A DNA stretch of 64,000 nucleotides from Nitrosospira sp. 56-18. Its GTDB lineage: Bacteria; Pseudomonadota; Gammaproteobacteria; Burkholderiales; Nitrosomonadaceae. The stretch spans positions 198,059-262,058 of the forward strand of contig MKVR01000014.1 in the NCBI GenBank assembly GCA_001899235.1. Direction: 5' to 3'. The translations under genes were made by a program, and so were the position numbers. How positions within the stretch are numbered: position 1 is the stretch's first letter; every line of letters starts with the position of its first letter. The notes beneath the pieces were generated by a model that saw only the letters and a list, made by a program, of their open reading frames with translations, ran no database searches and had not been told where the DNA came from. Shown here one piece after another: positions 28,880 to 39,899 of the stretch.

Positions 28880-29782
28880 ATGGAAATGGCCCCGCAGTTT
28901 TTCAGACACGGCCCGAGCTTGCAGGCACGGCTATTTTTCTTCGTGCTCCTGTCGTTAACACTCATGGCCGCTGATACCCATTTCAGATATCTGGCGGGAA
29001 TTCGGCAAGTATTTGCCATCGCGCTCTATCCGCTGCAAAAGCTTGCCAATGTACCCATGACCCTCTCCGACACCATGGGTGCGGTTTTTGTCACTAATCA
29101 TCTGGCGGACGAAAATGCCTATCTGAAGCAGCAATATCTGGCCGACAAGGGACAACTCCTGCAGTTGCAGGCATTACGGGCCGAAAACGACCAATTGCGC
29201 AAGTTGCTGGAAGCAGCGCAGCGCGTGGAAAGCAAGGCAGTCATCGCGGAGATCCTCCGCGTGCCCAGCGATCCCTTCAACCGCAAGATCATGCTGGACA
29301 AAGGCAGCCAGAGCGGGATACAGACGGGGCAGGTGGTTGTAGACGACGTGGGCGTGGTCGGGCAGGTCACCCGCAATTATCCCTGGGTATCGGAAGTGAC
29401 ATTGATTACGGACAAGGATCATTCCGTCCCGATACAGGTTGTGCGAAACGGGCTGCGTTCCGTCGTTTCCGGCACCGGCAAGGATGGGCTGCTGGAGTTG
29501 CGCTATGTCGCGGTAAACACGGACATTCGGTCGGGGGACGTACTGGTGACTTCGGGGATAGATGGCGTTTATCCGCCGGGACTTCCGGTAGCAAGCGTAT
29601 CCAAGATCGAGCGCAGTCCCGCTTTCGTCTTCGCCCGCATCACCTGCACACCTACCGCAGGAGTAGGCCACCACCGGCAGTTGCTGATATTATCCCTGAT
29701 GAACCCACCCGCCGAAACCCCGGCCGATGCATTCGAAATCAAGCCTGAGACAAGGAAGCGAGAAAAAGTTGGCATTCGCTGA
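28880..29782 (+). CDS. mreC: Rod-shape-determining protein MreC
   Basis: Bitopic inner-membrane scaffold of the elongasome. One membrane helix (about 18-37) is followed by a coiled coil (about 78-113, AENDQLRKLLEAAQRVE) and the periplasmic double beta-barrel (DKGSQSGIQTGQVVVDDVGVVGQV is a hallmark stretch). It is 300 residues from the ATG at 28880; TTG at 28877 and ATG at 28886 are close alternatives. The tail overlaps the mreD frame by about 56 bp if the upstream mreD start is used. Confidence 0.93.
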   Translation: MEMAPQFFRHGPSLQARLFFFVLLSLTLMAADTHFRYLAGIRQVFAIALYPLQKLANVPMTLSDTMGAVFVTNHLADENAYLKQQYLADKGQLLQLQALRAENDQLRKLLEAAQRVESKAVIAEILRVPSDPFNRKIMLDKGSQSGIQTGQVVVDDVGVVGQVTRNYPWVSEVTLITDKDHSVPIQVVRNGLRSVVSGTGKDGLLELRYVAVNTDIRSGDVLVTSGIDGVYPPGLPVASVSKIERSPAFVFARITCTPTAGVGHHRQLLILSLMNPPAETPADAFEIKPETRKREKVGIR

Positions 29783-30293
29783 TCACCCCAAGCAGGAAAT
29801 ATTGCTCCCTGTAAAAGGCTCATTCATCGTTTTAAGCCTGGTGGCGGCCTTGCTGCTCAACCTGTTGCCACTATCGCCCGGTGCCCTGGCCGCGCGCCCC
29901 GATTTCGTTGCTCTGGTATTGCTTTACTGGTGCATCAACCAACCTCAGCGAATCGGCATGAGCATCGCCTTCTTCCTGGGTCTGCTCATGGATATCAGCA
30001 ACGCCAGCACGCTGGGCGAGAATGCTCTCGCATACAGCATCATGGCGTTTTCCGCCCTGCTGTTTCATCGCCGCCTCCTTTTTTTCAGCCCGCTCGCACA
30101 GGCCCCCCAGATAGGCTTGATACTGCTCCTCGGGCAATGCGCCAGACTTCTTGCCGGGCTGCTCGGTGGTTCCCATTTTCCGGGATGGGGTTTTTTTCTT
30201 GCAACCATAACAGGCATCATATTATGGCCGCTGCTTTTTTCGTTGCTTAGAATGCCACAAAAACCCGGCAGGTCAACCTCTGATACTCTATGA
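29727..30293 (+). CDS. mreD: Rod-shape-determining protein MreD
   Basis: Membrane protein of the elongasome with five or six helices. LLNLLPL, then RPDFVALVLLYWCINQPQRIGMSIAF and the LLMDISNASTLGENALAY segment are typical of MreD. The longest frame starts with ATG at 29727 inside mreC (188 residues). A TTG at 29769 has a better ribosome binding site (AAGGAAG) and would give 174 residues, closer to family size, so the start is uncertain. It overlaps mrdA by 4 bp (ATGA). Confidence 0.88.
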   Translation: MHSKSSLRQGSEKKLAFADHPKQEILLPVKGSFIVLSLVAALLLNLLPLSPGALAARPDFVALVLLYWCINQPQRIGMSIAFFLGLLMDISNASTLGENALAYSIMAFSALLFHRRLLFFSPLAQAPQIGLILLLGQCARLLAGLLGGSHFPGWGFFLATITGIILWPLLFSLLRMPQKPGRSTSDTL

Positions 30294-32206
30294 ATCGTAG
30301 GGTAGAGCTTCGCAATCATCTGCGCGAACTGCATTATTTCCGCATAAGGCTCGCGATCAGCGCCGGATTCATGCTGCTGCTTTTCCTTCTGCTGTTCACG
30401 CGTTTCTTCTACCTTCAGGTATCGCAACGCGAGCATTACCATACTTTAGCCGAAGCCAACCGCATATCCATCGCACCGATAGTACCCAACCGCGGCCTGA
30501 TCTTTGATCGCAACGGGGAGGTCCTGGCGCACAACTATTCGGCCTACACGCTGGAGATCATACCAAGCAAGGTGCCGGACCTCGAGGCGCTCATCAATGA
30601 ACTCTCCACCATCGTTGAAATTGCACCCAGGGACCGCAAGCGATTCAAGAAGCTGAGGGACGAGAGCAAGCGATTCGAGAGCCTGCCCATACGCACCCGC
30701 TTGACCGATGTGGAAGTTGCGCGATTCGCTGCAAATCGCTACCGCTTTCCCGGGGTGGAAATCAAGGCCCGCCTGTTCCGGCAATACCCGCGAGGAGAAA
30801 GCGCCTCACACGTGGTGGGCTACATCGGACGCATCAACGACAAGGACCTCGAACAACTTGAGGCCCGCCATGACCTGGCGAATTACCGGGGCTCGCTGTA
30901 CATGGGGAAAATCGGCCTCGAGCAGAGTTACGAAAAGGAATTGCATGGCATCACCGGTTTCGAGGAAATGGAAACAGACGCCGCAGGCCGAGTCATACGC
31001 ATCATATCCCGTACTCCTCCCATTCCTGGAAACAACCTGATGCTATCGCTCGATGCCAAGCTGCAGGAGGTGGCGGAAAAAGCATTTGGGGACCGCCGGG
31101 GCGCCCTGGTGGCAATCGAGCCGGACACGGGCGACATACTGGCGTTCGTGAGCAAGCCGGGCTTCGATCCCAATCTGTTTGTCGATGGCATCGATTCCGA
31201 AAACTGGGACTTGCTGAACAACTCCATTGACCGCCCGCTCAATAACCGCGCACTGCGCGGAATGTATCCCCCAGGTTCCACATTCAAGCCATTCATGGCG
31301 CTGGCGGGCCTGGAACTCAATAAACGCAACGCACAGCAAGGCATCAGCGACCCTGGATACTTCAGCCTTCCCGGAAGCACACATCGATTTCGGGACTGGA
31401 AAGCGGGAGGCCACGGGTACGTGGATCTCCACCAGTCGCTTGTCGTCTCCTGCGACACTTATTATTACGCGCTGGCCAACGATCTTGGCATCGACAATAT
31501 TGCCAGCTTTACCGGAAAGTTCGGACTTGGAAAGAAAACCGGCATCGATATCGAAGGCGAGGTCATGGGCTTGATGCCTACTCAGGAATGGAAGATGAAA
31601 CGGCATAAACAGAAATGGTATGCCGGCGATACCATCTCGGTGGGAATCGGCCAGGGCTATAACCTGGCAACGCCCCTGCAGCTCGCCTTCGCTACCGCCA
31701 TCCTCGCGGGAAAGGGCACAGCCTTCCGCCCGCACCTGGTAAAACAGATAAAGAATAATAGCAATGAGATATTGCGCGAGATCGCAACGGAACCCTTGTA
31801 CACGCTCGATCTCAACCCGGCTCATCTTGAAGCGGTAAAGAATGCGCTCATCGATGTCACTCGCCCCGGCGGCACCGCGGCTGTTGCGGCGGCGGGGGCG
31901 GCCTATGCATTCGCCGGCAAGACGGGAACATCGCAAGTAGTGGGCGTGAAGCAAGGCGAAAAATACATGGAAAGCAAAGTCCAGGAGCGCCATCGCGACC
32001 ACGCATTGTTCATTGCCTATGCTCCAGCGAAAAATCCAAAAATCGCGCTATCGGTGCTGGTGGAAAATGGCGGCCATGGCGGCGCCACCGCAGCGCCTAT
32101 CGCCAGACTGGTGATGGACTACTTCCTGCTGGGCATATTGCCCAAGGAAAGCGAGGCCAAGACCGCCGACCCGGCGGGAGACGACGAGGAAGCCGTTCAT
32201 GACTGA
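30290..32206 (+). CDS. mrdA: Penicillin-binding protein 2, elongasome transpeptidase
   Basis: Cross-links peptidoglycan during cell elongation. 638 residues: one N-terminal membrane helix (about 21-42), a dimerisation domain starting PNRGLIFDRNGEVLAHN, then the transpeptidase domain. Active-site motifs are Ser330-Thr-Phe-Lys333 (PPGSTFKP), Ser387-Cys-Asp and Lys544-Thr-Gly (GKTGTSQ). All catalytic residues are present. It is translationally coupled to mreD (4 bp overlap) and to rodA (8 bp overlap), so the stoichiometry of the PBP2-RodA pair may be set at translation. Confidence 0.96.
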   Translation: MNRRVELRNHLRELHYFRIRLAISAGFMLLLFLLLFTRFFYLQVSQREHYHTLAEANRISIAPIVPNRGLIFDRNGEVLAHNYSAYTLEIIPSKVPDLEALINELSTIVEIAPRDRKRFKKLRDESKRFESLPIRTRLTDVEVARFAANRYRFPGVEIKARLFRQYPRGESASHVVGYIGRINDKDLEQLEARHDLANYRGSLYMGKIGLEQSYEKELHGITGFEEMETDAAGRVIRIISRTPPIPGNNLMLSLDAKLQEVAEKAFGDRRGALVAIEPDTGDILAFVSKPGFDPNLFVDGIDSENWDLLNNSIDRPLNNRALRGMYPPGSTFKPFMALAGLELNKRNAQQGISDPGYFSLPGSTHRFRDWKAGGHGYVDLHQSLVVSCDTYYYALANDLGIDNIASFTGKFGLGKKTGIDIEGEVMGLMPTQEWKMKRHKQKWYAGDTISVGIGQGYNLATPLQLAFATAILAGKGTAFRPHLVKQIKNNSNEILREIATEPLYTLDLNPAHLEAVKNALIDVTRPGGTAAVAAAGAAYAFAGKTGTSQVVGVKQGEKYMESKVQERHRDHALFIAYAPAKNPKIALSVLVENGGHGGATAAPIARLVMDYFLLGILPKESEAKTADPAGDDEEAVHD

Positions 32207-33299
32207 TCCCTTGCGGCTGTGGCACTACCTGACGCGCTACATCGACGGCTTCCTGCTGGTCGGGCTGTTGATGTTGATGACAACGGGGCTGATCACGCTT
32301 TATAGCGCCACCGACGCCAACCTCAGCCGTGTCACCAACCAGGGCATCAATATGCTGGTTGCGCTCGGTATCATGTGGCTCGTCGCCAATATTCCGTTGC
32401 AGCACATCATGCGCATTGCTTTTCCAATTTATCTGACCGGACTTCTGTTGCTGCTCTGCGTCATGCTCTTCGGAGAAATCAACAATGGGGCGCGGCGCTG
32501 GCTGAACCTCGGCGTGACGCGTATCCAGCCATCCGAGCTGATGAAAATAGCGGTGCCGTTAATGATGGCATGGTATTTCGACATGCATGAAGCAACGTTA
32601 AGACTGAGGGATTACGGAGTGGCGACGTTGCTGCTGTTGCTGCCAGTCGTATTGATCCTGCGCCAGCCGGATCTTGGCACGGCGCTGCTGATCGCCGCCA
32701 GCGGCTTTTATGTGCTTTTCCTTACCGGATTGTCGTGGCGCATCATGGTCGGGCTGGCGATAGTGGGAGCAGGCAGCGTGCCATTCCTGTGGTCGATGAT
32801 GCATGACTATCAGCGGCGGCGTGTCATGACCCTGCTCGATCCGACACAGGACGCGCTCGGCGCAGGCTACCACACCATACAATCCACTATTGCCATCGGA
32901 TCCGGAGGCGTGCTCGGCAAGGGCTGGCAGCATGGGACGCAAACTCATCTCGATTTTCTTCCCGAGAAAAGCACTGACTTCATCTTTGCCGTGTTTTCCG
33001 AGGAATTCGGTTTGGTGGGAAATTCGTTGCTGCTGCTGCTATATGTGGTCGTGATAGGCCGCGGCATGTTCATCACCGCCAATGCCCCGACCCAGTTCAC
33101 GCGCCTGATCGCAGGGTCGATCACGTTGACGTTTTTCACCTATATCTTTGTGAACATGGGTATGGTCATCGGCATTCTGCCTGTAGTCGGCGTGCCATTG
33201 CCGCTGATCAGCTACGGCGGCACATCCATGGTGACAATGCTGTTGGGATTTGGTATTTTGATGAGCATTCAGACGCATCCTAAACTGGTAAAGACGTGA
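32199..33299 (+). CDS. rodA: Rod-shape-determining protein RodA (SEDS glycosyltransferase)
   Basis: Membrane peptidoglycan polymerase partner of PBP2. 366 residues with about ten helices. The SEDS signature blocks are GARRWLNLGVTRIQPSELMK, QPDLGTALLI, FLPEKSTDFIFAVFSEEFG and PVVGVPLPLISYGGTS. The start overlaps the end of mrdA by 8 bp, and the stop overlaps the rlpA start (GTGA). Confidence 0.96.
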   Translation: MTDPLRLWHYLTRYIDGFLLVGLLMLMTTGLITLYSATDANLSRVTNQGINMLVALGIMWLVANIPLQHIMRIAFPIYLTGLLLLLCVMLFGEINNGARRWLNLGVTRIQPSELMKIAVPLMMAWYFDMHEATLRLRDYGVATLLLLLPVVLILRQPDLGTALLIAASGFYVLFLTGLSWRIMVGLAIVGAGSVPFLWSMMHDYQRRRVMTLLDPTQDALGAGYHTIQSTIAIGSGGVLGKGWQHGTQTHLDFLPEKSTDFIFAVFSEEFGLVGNSLLLLLYVVVIGRGMFITANAPTQFTRLIAGSITLTFFTYIFVNMGMVIGILPVVGVPLPLISYGGTSMVTMLLGFGILMSIQTHPKLVKT

Positions 33300-34306
33300 A
33301 ATCCCCCTCGACCTGCACATCCCGTTCGTTGCCGGCCGCCCGCATGGCGGCATTATCGCTCATGGTCCTGGTTGCGGGGTGCGGCACTTTCCTGAAGCAG
33401 GACGAACCGGAAAAGCCCTCCTCCGGCAAAACCACAAAACCCAGCATTTTCTCAAAAAAGGGGGGATACTATCTGGATGATGGCCCTGGGGACAATCCCC
33501 CGGTGGATCTTGCGTCCATTCCCGACGCCGTTCCCCGCTACGAGCCCCTGCGTGAGGCCAATATGCGGCCCTATGTCGCGCTTGGAAAATCCTACAGGCC
33601 CATGACCGGGCTGGAATCGTATCGTGAACGCGGAATAGCGTCCTGGTATGGCCGCCGCTACCATGGACAGAAAACAGCGTCTGGCGAAATCTACGACATG
33701 TACGGGATGACCGGCGCCCACCCCGTACTGCCGCTGCCTAGCTACGTTCGCGTAACCAATCTCCGGAATGGCAGATCCGTCGTGATTCGTCTCAACGATC
33801 GCGGGCCGTTTCTTTCCGATCGCCTGATCGATCTCTCCTATACCGCGGCATACAAGCTCGATCTGCTGGATGGGGGAAGTTCGCTGGTGGAGGTGGAAAC
33901 GATACTCGTGAATGCCGAGCCCGCCATGAGGATAGCCTCCGCACCTGTAGGGGCCGCCGCCGTGATTGAGGGACCGGATGGTCCCGTTTTGTTCGCCGTG
34001 GCCTCCGCGCCCACGGCAAGCGTTCAAGCCGGTGAAGCCCGGCAAACAACCCGGGCGGCTTTTACACCCGACGCAAATGGCATTTATCTTCAGCTCGGCG
34101 CCTTCAGCGCTTACGATAACGCCGATAATTTCCTGGCGCGCATGCGCACCGAACTGCCCCTGATGACCAACAGCCTCGGAATCGTGGCAATGGATGGCCT
34201 GTTCAAGGTGCACGCCGGCCCCTATCCCGACCAGGCAGTAGCCAGGCAGGCAGCGGACAAGATCGCGCAAACGCTCTATATCAAGCCCATGCTGCTGGTG
34301 CGATAG
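33296..34306 (+). CDS. rlpA: Septal-ring lytic transglycosylase RlpA family lipoprotein
   Basis: Outer-membrane-type lipoprotein, 336 residues. Signal peptide with lipobox LVAGC (Cys29). A double-psi beta-barrel domain is shown by GIASWYGRRYHGQKTASGE, TGAHPVLPLPSYVRVTNL and LNDRGPFLSDRLIDLS. A SPOR domain ends the protein (YLQLGAFSAYDNADNFLAR, FKVHAGPYPD). The GTG start (33296) overlaps the rodA stop and keeps the basic n-region RSLPAAR; ATG at 33344 would leave a signal peptide without positive charge. RlpA proteins cleave denuded peptidoglycan in some species. Position next to rodA suggests a wall-turnover role. Confidence 0.93.
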   Translation: MKSPSTCTSRSLPAARMAALSLMVLVAGCGTFLKQDEPEKPSSGKTTKPSIFSKKGGYYLDDGPGDNPPVDLASIPDAVPRYEPLREANMRPYVALGKSYRPMTGLESYRERGIASWYGRRYHGQKTASGEIYDMYGMTGAHPVLPLPSYVRVTNLRNGRSVVIRLNDRGPFLSDRLIDLSYTAAYKLDLLDGGSSLVEVETILVNAEPAMRIASAPVGAAAVIEGPDGPVLFAVASAPTASVQAGEARQTTRAAFTPDANGIYLQLGAFSAYDNADNFLARMRTELPLMTNSLGIVAMDGLFKVHAGPYPDQAVARQAADKIAQTLYIKPMLLVR

Positions 34307-34456
34307 GACTTGCCCGAATGCCGGTTTCTATCCACCAAAGGCGAGCACAAAGGCGGGCAATTCGCCTTTGGTGCTTCCGCGCATAGCAAAATCTGCGTTC
34401 GCTTGGTAGAATCGGCGTTTTACGCTATTCCGCCCAACACTTTTTCAGGACTCGTC

Positions 34457-35701
34457 ATGACCACCAAACACTACGGCCCCACCAGGCAAATCGGCACGTT
34501 TTATCCTCCGCAACGCGTCCTGATGGGACCGGGACCTTCCGATACCCATCCGCGCGTGTTGTCAGCAATGGCGCGGCCCACCCTGGGCCACCTCGACCCG
34601 GTGTTCACGGATATGATGGAAGAGCTGAAAAGCCTGCTGCGGTATGCTTTCCAGACGTCGAACCTGCTGACTTTTCCGGTATCGGGCCCCGGCTCGGTGG
34701 GCATGGAGATGTGCTTCGTCAACATGGTCAACCATGGCGACAAGGTCATCGTGTGCCGCAATGGCGTGTTCGGCGGCCGCATGATCGAAAATGTGCAGCG
34801 CTGCGGGGGTACGGCGGTGGTCGTTGAGGACAAGTGGGGTGCGCCGGTCGATCCCCAGAAAGTGGAAGATGCCTTGAAACAGAATCCGGACGCGAAGGTG
34901 GTCGCCTTTGTCCATGCCGAAACTTCCACCGGCGCGCTGTCGGATGCGAAGCTGTTGTGCGAGATTGCCCATCGCCATAACTGCCTGACCATCGTCGATA
35001 CCGTCACTTCGCTGGGCGGTTCTCCGCTCAAGGTGGACGAATGGAAGATCGACGCGATTTATTCCGGAAGCCAGAAATGCCTGTCCTGCCCGCCGGGCCT
35101 TTCACCGATCAGCTTTTCGGAACGCGTGGTGGAACTCGTCAAGAACCGCAAGGAAAAAGTGCAAAGCTGGTTCATGGATTTGAACCTGTTGCTGGGGTAT
35201 TGGGGAACCACCCGGACTTATCACCATACCGCTCCGACCAATGCGCTCTACGCCCTGCATGAGGCGTTGTTCATGCTGTACGAGGAGGGACTGGAGCATT
35301 CCTGGGCGCGCCATCAGCGTAACCACGAAGCACTGAAGGCGGGACTGGAAACCCTGGGCATCAAATACCTGGTGGAGGAAAAATCTCGCCTGCCGCAGCT
35401 CAACTCGGTCTATGTGCCTGAAGGCATCGATGAAAAAGAAGTGCGCCGCAGGCTGCTCGCCGATTACAATCTCGAAATCGGTGCGGGATTGGGAGATTTC
35501 GCCGGCAAAATCTGGCGCTTCGGCCTGATGGGTTATTCCAGCAAAATTGAAAACGTCATGCTATGTCTGGGCGCGCTGGAAATCGTGCTGGCCGATATGG
35601 GCAAGAAGATCAAGCCGGGAACGGCCGAAGCAGCGGCACATTATGCCTATGCGGCCAATCCTTTGCCCCTGGAGAGCAAGAGCGCTGCAAAGGCGGCATA
35701 A
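34457..35701 (+). CDS. Serine/alanine--glyoxylate aminotransferase (class V)
   Basis: PLP enzyme of 414 residues that makes glycine from glyoxylate using serine or alanine. The start MTTKHYGPTRQIGTFYPP leads into LMGPGPSDTHPRVLSAM and PTLGHLDP, the standard entry of this family. The cofactor lysine is Lys207 in SGSQKCLSCPPGL, and the substrate arginine region GLMGYSS is near the C-terminus. A longer frame starts at 34310, but its first 49 residues have no family counterpart. With glcF it would carry 2-phosphoglycolate-derived carbon on to glycine. Amino-donor preference cannot be decided from sequence. Confidence 0.9.
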   Translation: MTTKHYGPTRQIGTFYPPQRVLMGPGPSDTHPRVLSAMARPTLGHLDPVFTDMMEELKSLLRYAFQTSNLLTFPVSGPGSVGMEMCFVNMVNHGDKVIVCRNGVFGGRMIENVQRCGGTAVVVEDKWGAPVDPQKVEDALKQNPDAKVVAFVHAETSTGALSDAKLLCEIAHRHNCLTIVDTVTSLGGSPLKVDEWKIDAIYSGSQKCLSCPPGLSPISFSERVVELVKNRKEKVQSWFMDLNLLLGYWGTTRTYHHTAPTNALYALHEALFMLYEEGLEHSWARHQRNHEALKAGLETLGIKYLVEEKSRLPQLNSVYVPEGIDEKEVRRRLLADYNLEIGAGLGDFAGKIWRFGLMGYSSKIENVMLCLGALEIVLADMGKKIKPGTAEAAAHYAYAANPLPLESKSAAKAA

Positions 35702-35823
35702 TTCCGGAAAAAGGGAAAGATGGGTTGTGGCTATTACCTATACCCATATACCCATCTCGTCCTGAGAAATATGTGCCAACGCCGGTGGCAATTGGCAAAA
35801 CGATGCCTGAAATCGAGATGGAA

Positions 35824-36669
35824 TTACAGCCCTAATCTCTGCCAGATGGTTGCCGTCAATCCTGCGGAGTTGAGCGTGTAAAAATGCAGCCCTGGTGCGC
35901 CGGCGCGAAGTAGCCGGTCGCACAGCTCGGTCACGATATCCAGTCCAAAAGCGCGGATCGATGCGCTGTCGTCACCATATCCTTCCAGTCTTTTCCTGAT
36001 CCAGCGCGGGACTTCGGCCCCACAGGCATCGGAAAATCTCGCCAGTTGAGAAAACTTGTTGATCGGCATGATACCCGGCACGATGGGGACATCGACACCT
36101 ATCGCTTCGCAACTGTCAATGAAATTGAAATAGGCGTCTGCATTGTAGAAATACTGGGTAATGACGGAATCCGCACCGGCATCCACCTTGCGTTTGAAAT
36201 TCCGCAAATCCTCCCCAGGGGAAACGGCCTGGGGGTGGTATTCCGGATACGCCGCCACCTCGATGTGAAAAGTATCGCCGAACTCTTGGTGGATAAAGGT
36301 CACGAGCTCGTTGGCATAGCGAAATTCGCCTGCCTGGGCCATGCCGGAGGGCAAATCACCCCTCAAGGCGACAATATGCCGGATGCCCGCATCGTAATAC
36401 TTTTGCAGCATGCTGCGAATGCTTTCGCCGGTCGAGCCGATACAGGAAAGATGGGGGGCGACAACATGGCCTTCCGCCTGAATTTCGAGCACGGTCTCGA
36501 GGGTACGGTCGCGTGTGGAGCCGCCGGCGCCAAAGGTGACGGAAAAAAATTTCGGATCGAGCTGGGCCAACTGCCTGCGGGTAGCCCGCAGCTTTTCCAT
36601 CCCCTCCGGGGTCTGCGGCGGAAAGAACTCGAAACTGAAAGTGGGTGCGAACTTTTTTTGGGATTCCAT
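35824..36669 (-). CDS. metF: 5,10-methylenetetrahydrofolate reductase
   Basis: FAD enzyme that makes 5-methyl-tetrahydrofolate, the methyl donor for methionine synthase. The 281 residues match bacterial MetF. Marks are FSFEFFPPQTPEGMEKL at the N-terminus, VTFGAGGSTRDRT, HLSCIG, the ALRGDLP segment and DSVITQYFYNADAYF. The catalytic Glu corresponds to the one in FEFFPP. It lies 135 bp downstream of ahcY on the same strand, in a unit with ahcY and metK that covers the methionine cycle. AAAGGAGGAT is a ribosome binding site further upstream of the ATG at 36669. Confidence 0.96.
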   Translation of the reverse strand: MESQKKFAPTFSFEFFPPQTPEGMEKLRATRRQLAQLDPKFFSVTFGAGGSTRDRTLETVLEIQAEGHVVAPHLSCIGSTGESIRSMLQKYYDAGIRHIVALRGDLPSGMAQAGEFRYANELVTFIHQEFGDTFHIEVAAYPEYHPQAVSPGEDLRNFKRKVDAGADSVITQYFYNADAYFNFIDSCEAIGVDVPIVPGIMPINKFSQLARFSDACGAEVPRWIRKRLEGYGDDSASIRAFGLDIVTELCDRLLRAGAPGLHFYTLNSAGLTATIWQRLGL

Positions 36670-36804
36670 CTTCTGGCTTCCGGAAACGGCGCGGCCGAGG
36701 AAAGGAGGATCGAATCGGCCGTTCTCTTATTCTCCGCGAGCGCTCCATGCCTGCCTGCTGCGAAGCGCTTCACGGAGGGTTATCCCCCACAGGGAGTTGC
36801 TGCA

Positions 36805-38262
<1,458 letters not shown>

Positions 38263-38280
38263 GAACAATCTCCTGAAAAT

Positions 38281-38356
38281 GAACGAGCGCCGTTAATACG
38301 ATACTCTCCCTGCCGAGCCTCGCGGGACGGTGCCCGTTGCAGCGCTCCTCGGCGAG
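38281..38356 (-). promoter_or_regulatory. SAH riboswitch in the ahcY leader
   Basis: On the minus strand the leader reads GCCGAGGAGCGCTGCAACGG, a variable loop, then GAGGCTCGGC and a downstream AACGGCGCTCGTT. This is the conserved core of the S-adenosylhomocysteine riboswitch: the P1 arms GCCGAG/CTCGGC, the invariant GAGCGCTGCAACGG and the pseudoknot partner GCGCTC. It ends about 18 bp before the ahcY start and covers its ribosome binding site region in proximity, consistent with translational or transcriptional activation by SAH, as established for this RNA class. Confidence 0.93.
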
Positions 38357-38390
38357 AGAGTGGTTGAAGCGATGTAATCCGGCTGGCGGC

Positions 38391-39575
38391 TTATGCCTCT
38401 ACCGCCATTTCTTCGATTCCGGCATCGGCACGAAGCCGCGCCGCCTTGTCGGTCACTTCCCAGGTGAATTCCGGTTCGTCCCTTCCAAAATGGCCATAGG
38501 CAGCGGTCTTCTGGTAGATGGGGCGTAGCAGGTTAAGGGTATGGATGATGGCGCGCGGGCGCAGATCAAAATGACGCTCGACCAACCTGGCGATCTTTTC
38601 GTCAGAAATTTTGCCTGTGCCAAAGGTATCGACCATCAGGGAAACAGGCCGCGCCACCCCTATGGCATACGCAACCTGCACCTCGCACCGGGTTGCCAGA
38701 CCCGCCGCGACGACGTTCTTCGCCACGTATCGCCCGGCATAGGCGGCGGAACGGTCCACCTTGGAGGGATCCTTGCCGGAGAATGCGCCGCCGCCGTGAT
38801 GGGCAGTGCCTCCATAGCTATCCACGATAATTTTTCGACCCGTCAAGCCGCAATCACCCATGGGCCCGCCCACTACGAAGCGGCCAGTAGGGTTGACCAG
38901 GTAACGCGTCTCGCTACCAAGCATATTCCTGGGCAGCACCGGCTTGATGATTTCCTCGATAACCGCTTCGCTCAGGTCGGAATGCGAAATGTCCGGATCA
39001 TGCTGGGTGGAAATCACCACGGTTTCCACGCGCTGCGGCTTGCCATTCAGGTAACGGATCGAAACCTGGGACTTGGCGTCCGGGCGCAGCCAGGGCAGGC
39101 GGCCATCTTTCCTCAGTTCCGCTTGCCGCTCCATCAGGCGGTGCGCATAATAGATCGGCGCCGGCATCAATTGCGGCGTTTCATCGCAAGCATAGCCAAA
39201 CATGAGGCCCTGGTCTCCCGCTCCCTGGTCCATTTCCTCTTCCTTGGAGCGATTGACGCCTTGAGCAATGTCGGGAGACTGCTTGTTGAACGCGGTAAGC
39301 ACTGCGCAGGTATGATAATCGAAGCCGATTTCCGAGCTGTTATATCCTATGCGCTTGACGGCTGCCCGAGCCACCTGAATATAGTCGACGTTTGCCTCGG
39401 TGGTGATCTCCCCCGACATGACGATCAGGCCGGTGCTGCACAAGGTTTCGCAGGCAACCCGCGCGTTGGCGTCCTGTTCCAGAATGGCATCCAGGATCGA
39501 GTCGGAAATCTGGTCGGCCACCTTGTCCGGATGGCCTTCAGATACGGATTCTGAAGTAAAAAGATAGTCGCTCAT
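38391..39575 (-). CDS. metK: S-adenosylmethionine synthetase
   Basis: Makes SAM from methionine and ATP. 394 residues with the three standard blocks: [14 protein letters not shown] near the N-terminus, [12 protein letters not shown] in the middle and the glycine-rich [22 protein letters not shown] at 39575 ([18 protein letters not shown]) is the usual start. It is followed by the SAH riboswitch and ahcY, with about 128 bp between the coding regions. Confidence 0.98.
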   Translation of the reverse strand: MSDYLFTSESVSEGHPDKVADQISDSILDAILEQDANARVACETLCSTGLIVMSGEITTEANVDYIQVARAAVKRIGYNSSEIGFDYHTCAVLTAFNKQSPDIAQGVNRSKEEEMDQGAGDQGLMFGYACDETPQLMPAPIYYAHRLMERQAELRKDGRLPWLRPDAKSQVSIRYLNGKPQRVETVVISTQHDPDISHSDLSEAVIEEIIKPVLPRNMLGSETRYLVNPTGRFVVGGPMGDCGLTGRKIIVDSYGGTAHHGGGAFSGKDPSKVDRSAAYAGRYVAKNVVAAGLATRCEVQVAYAIGVARPVSLMVDTFGTGKISDEKIARLVERHFDLRPRAIIHTLNLLRPIYQKTAAYGHFGRDEPEFTWEVTDKAARLRADAGIEEMAVEA

Positions 39576-39899
39576 GTCGTCCAGCCGCCTATAGGAGAGT
39601 CAAAAAGGATCTAGGATATCAAATTACACCGCTATTAAGAAGCTGAATAATTTGTCCCTTGCGCTTTCCCCGGGTTCCCGGCTGGAATAGCTGCCGGTGT
39701 AAAATAGCGCCCCCACTCCCGGCATCAGCTCAAAGACCGGATGCAAAGCCTCTTGGAGGCGGAAGCCCGGAAGGCGCCGCATGTTGACAATGGCATCTTT
39801 CTGTAACAAACTCACGCTGGACAGCCGCGGTGTGCAGACTCGCCGCGGGTACGCCGGAACGATGCCTGGATGGCAGAATGACAATATGAACTGGGCGTC
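39576..39899. other. 324 bp divergent control region between metK and dapF
   Basis: No gene is supported here. On the metK side there is AT-rich sequence (39600-39660), likely the metK promoter. Hairpin-prone sequence GCCTCTTGGAGGC (39748-39760) lies in the middle. I checked the metK leader for a SAM riboswitch and saw no conserved core. In several related bacteria a lipid A acyltransferase gene lies between metK and dapF; it is not seen here. Confidence 0.45.

Noticed and set aside
39576-39700. SAM riboswitch ahead of metK
   Set aside because: No conserved SAM-I, SAM-II or other core could be recognised in the minus-strand leader.
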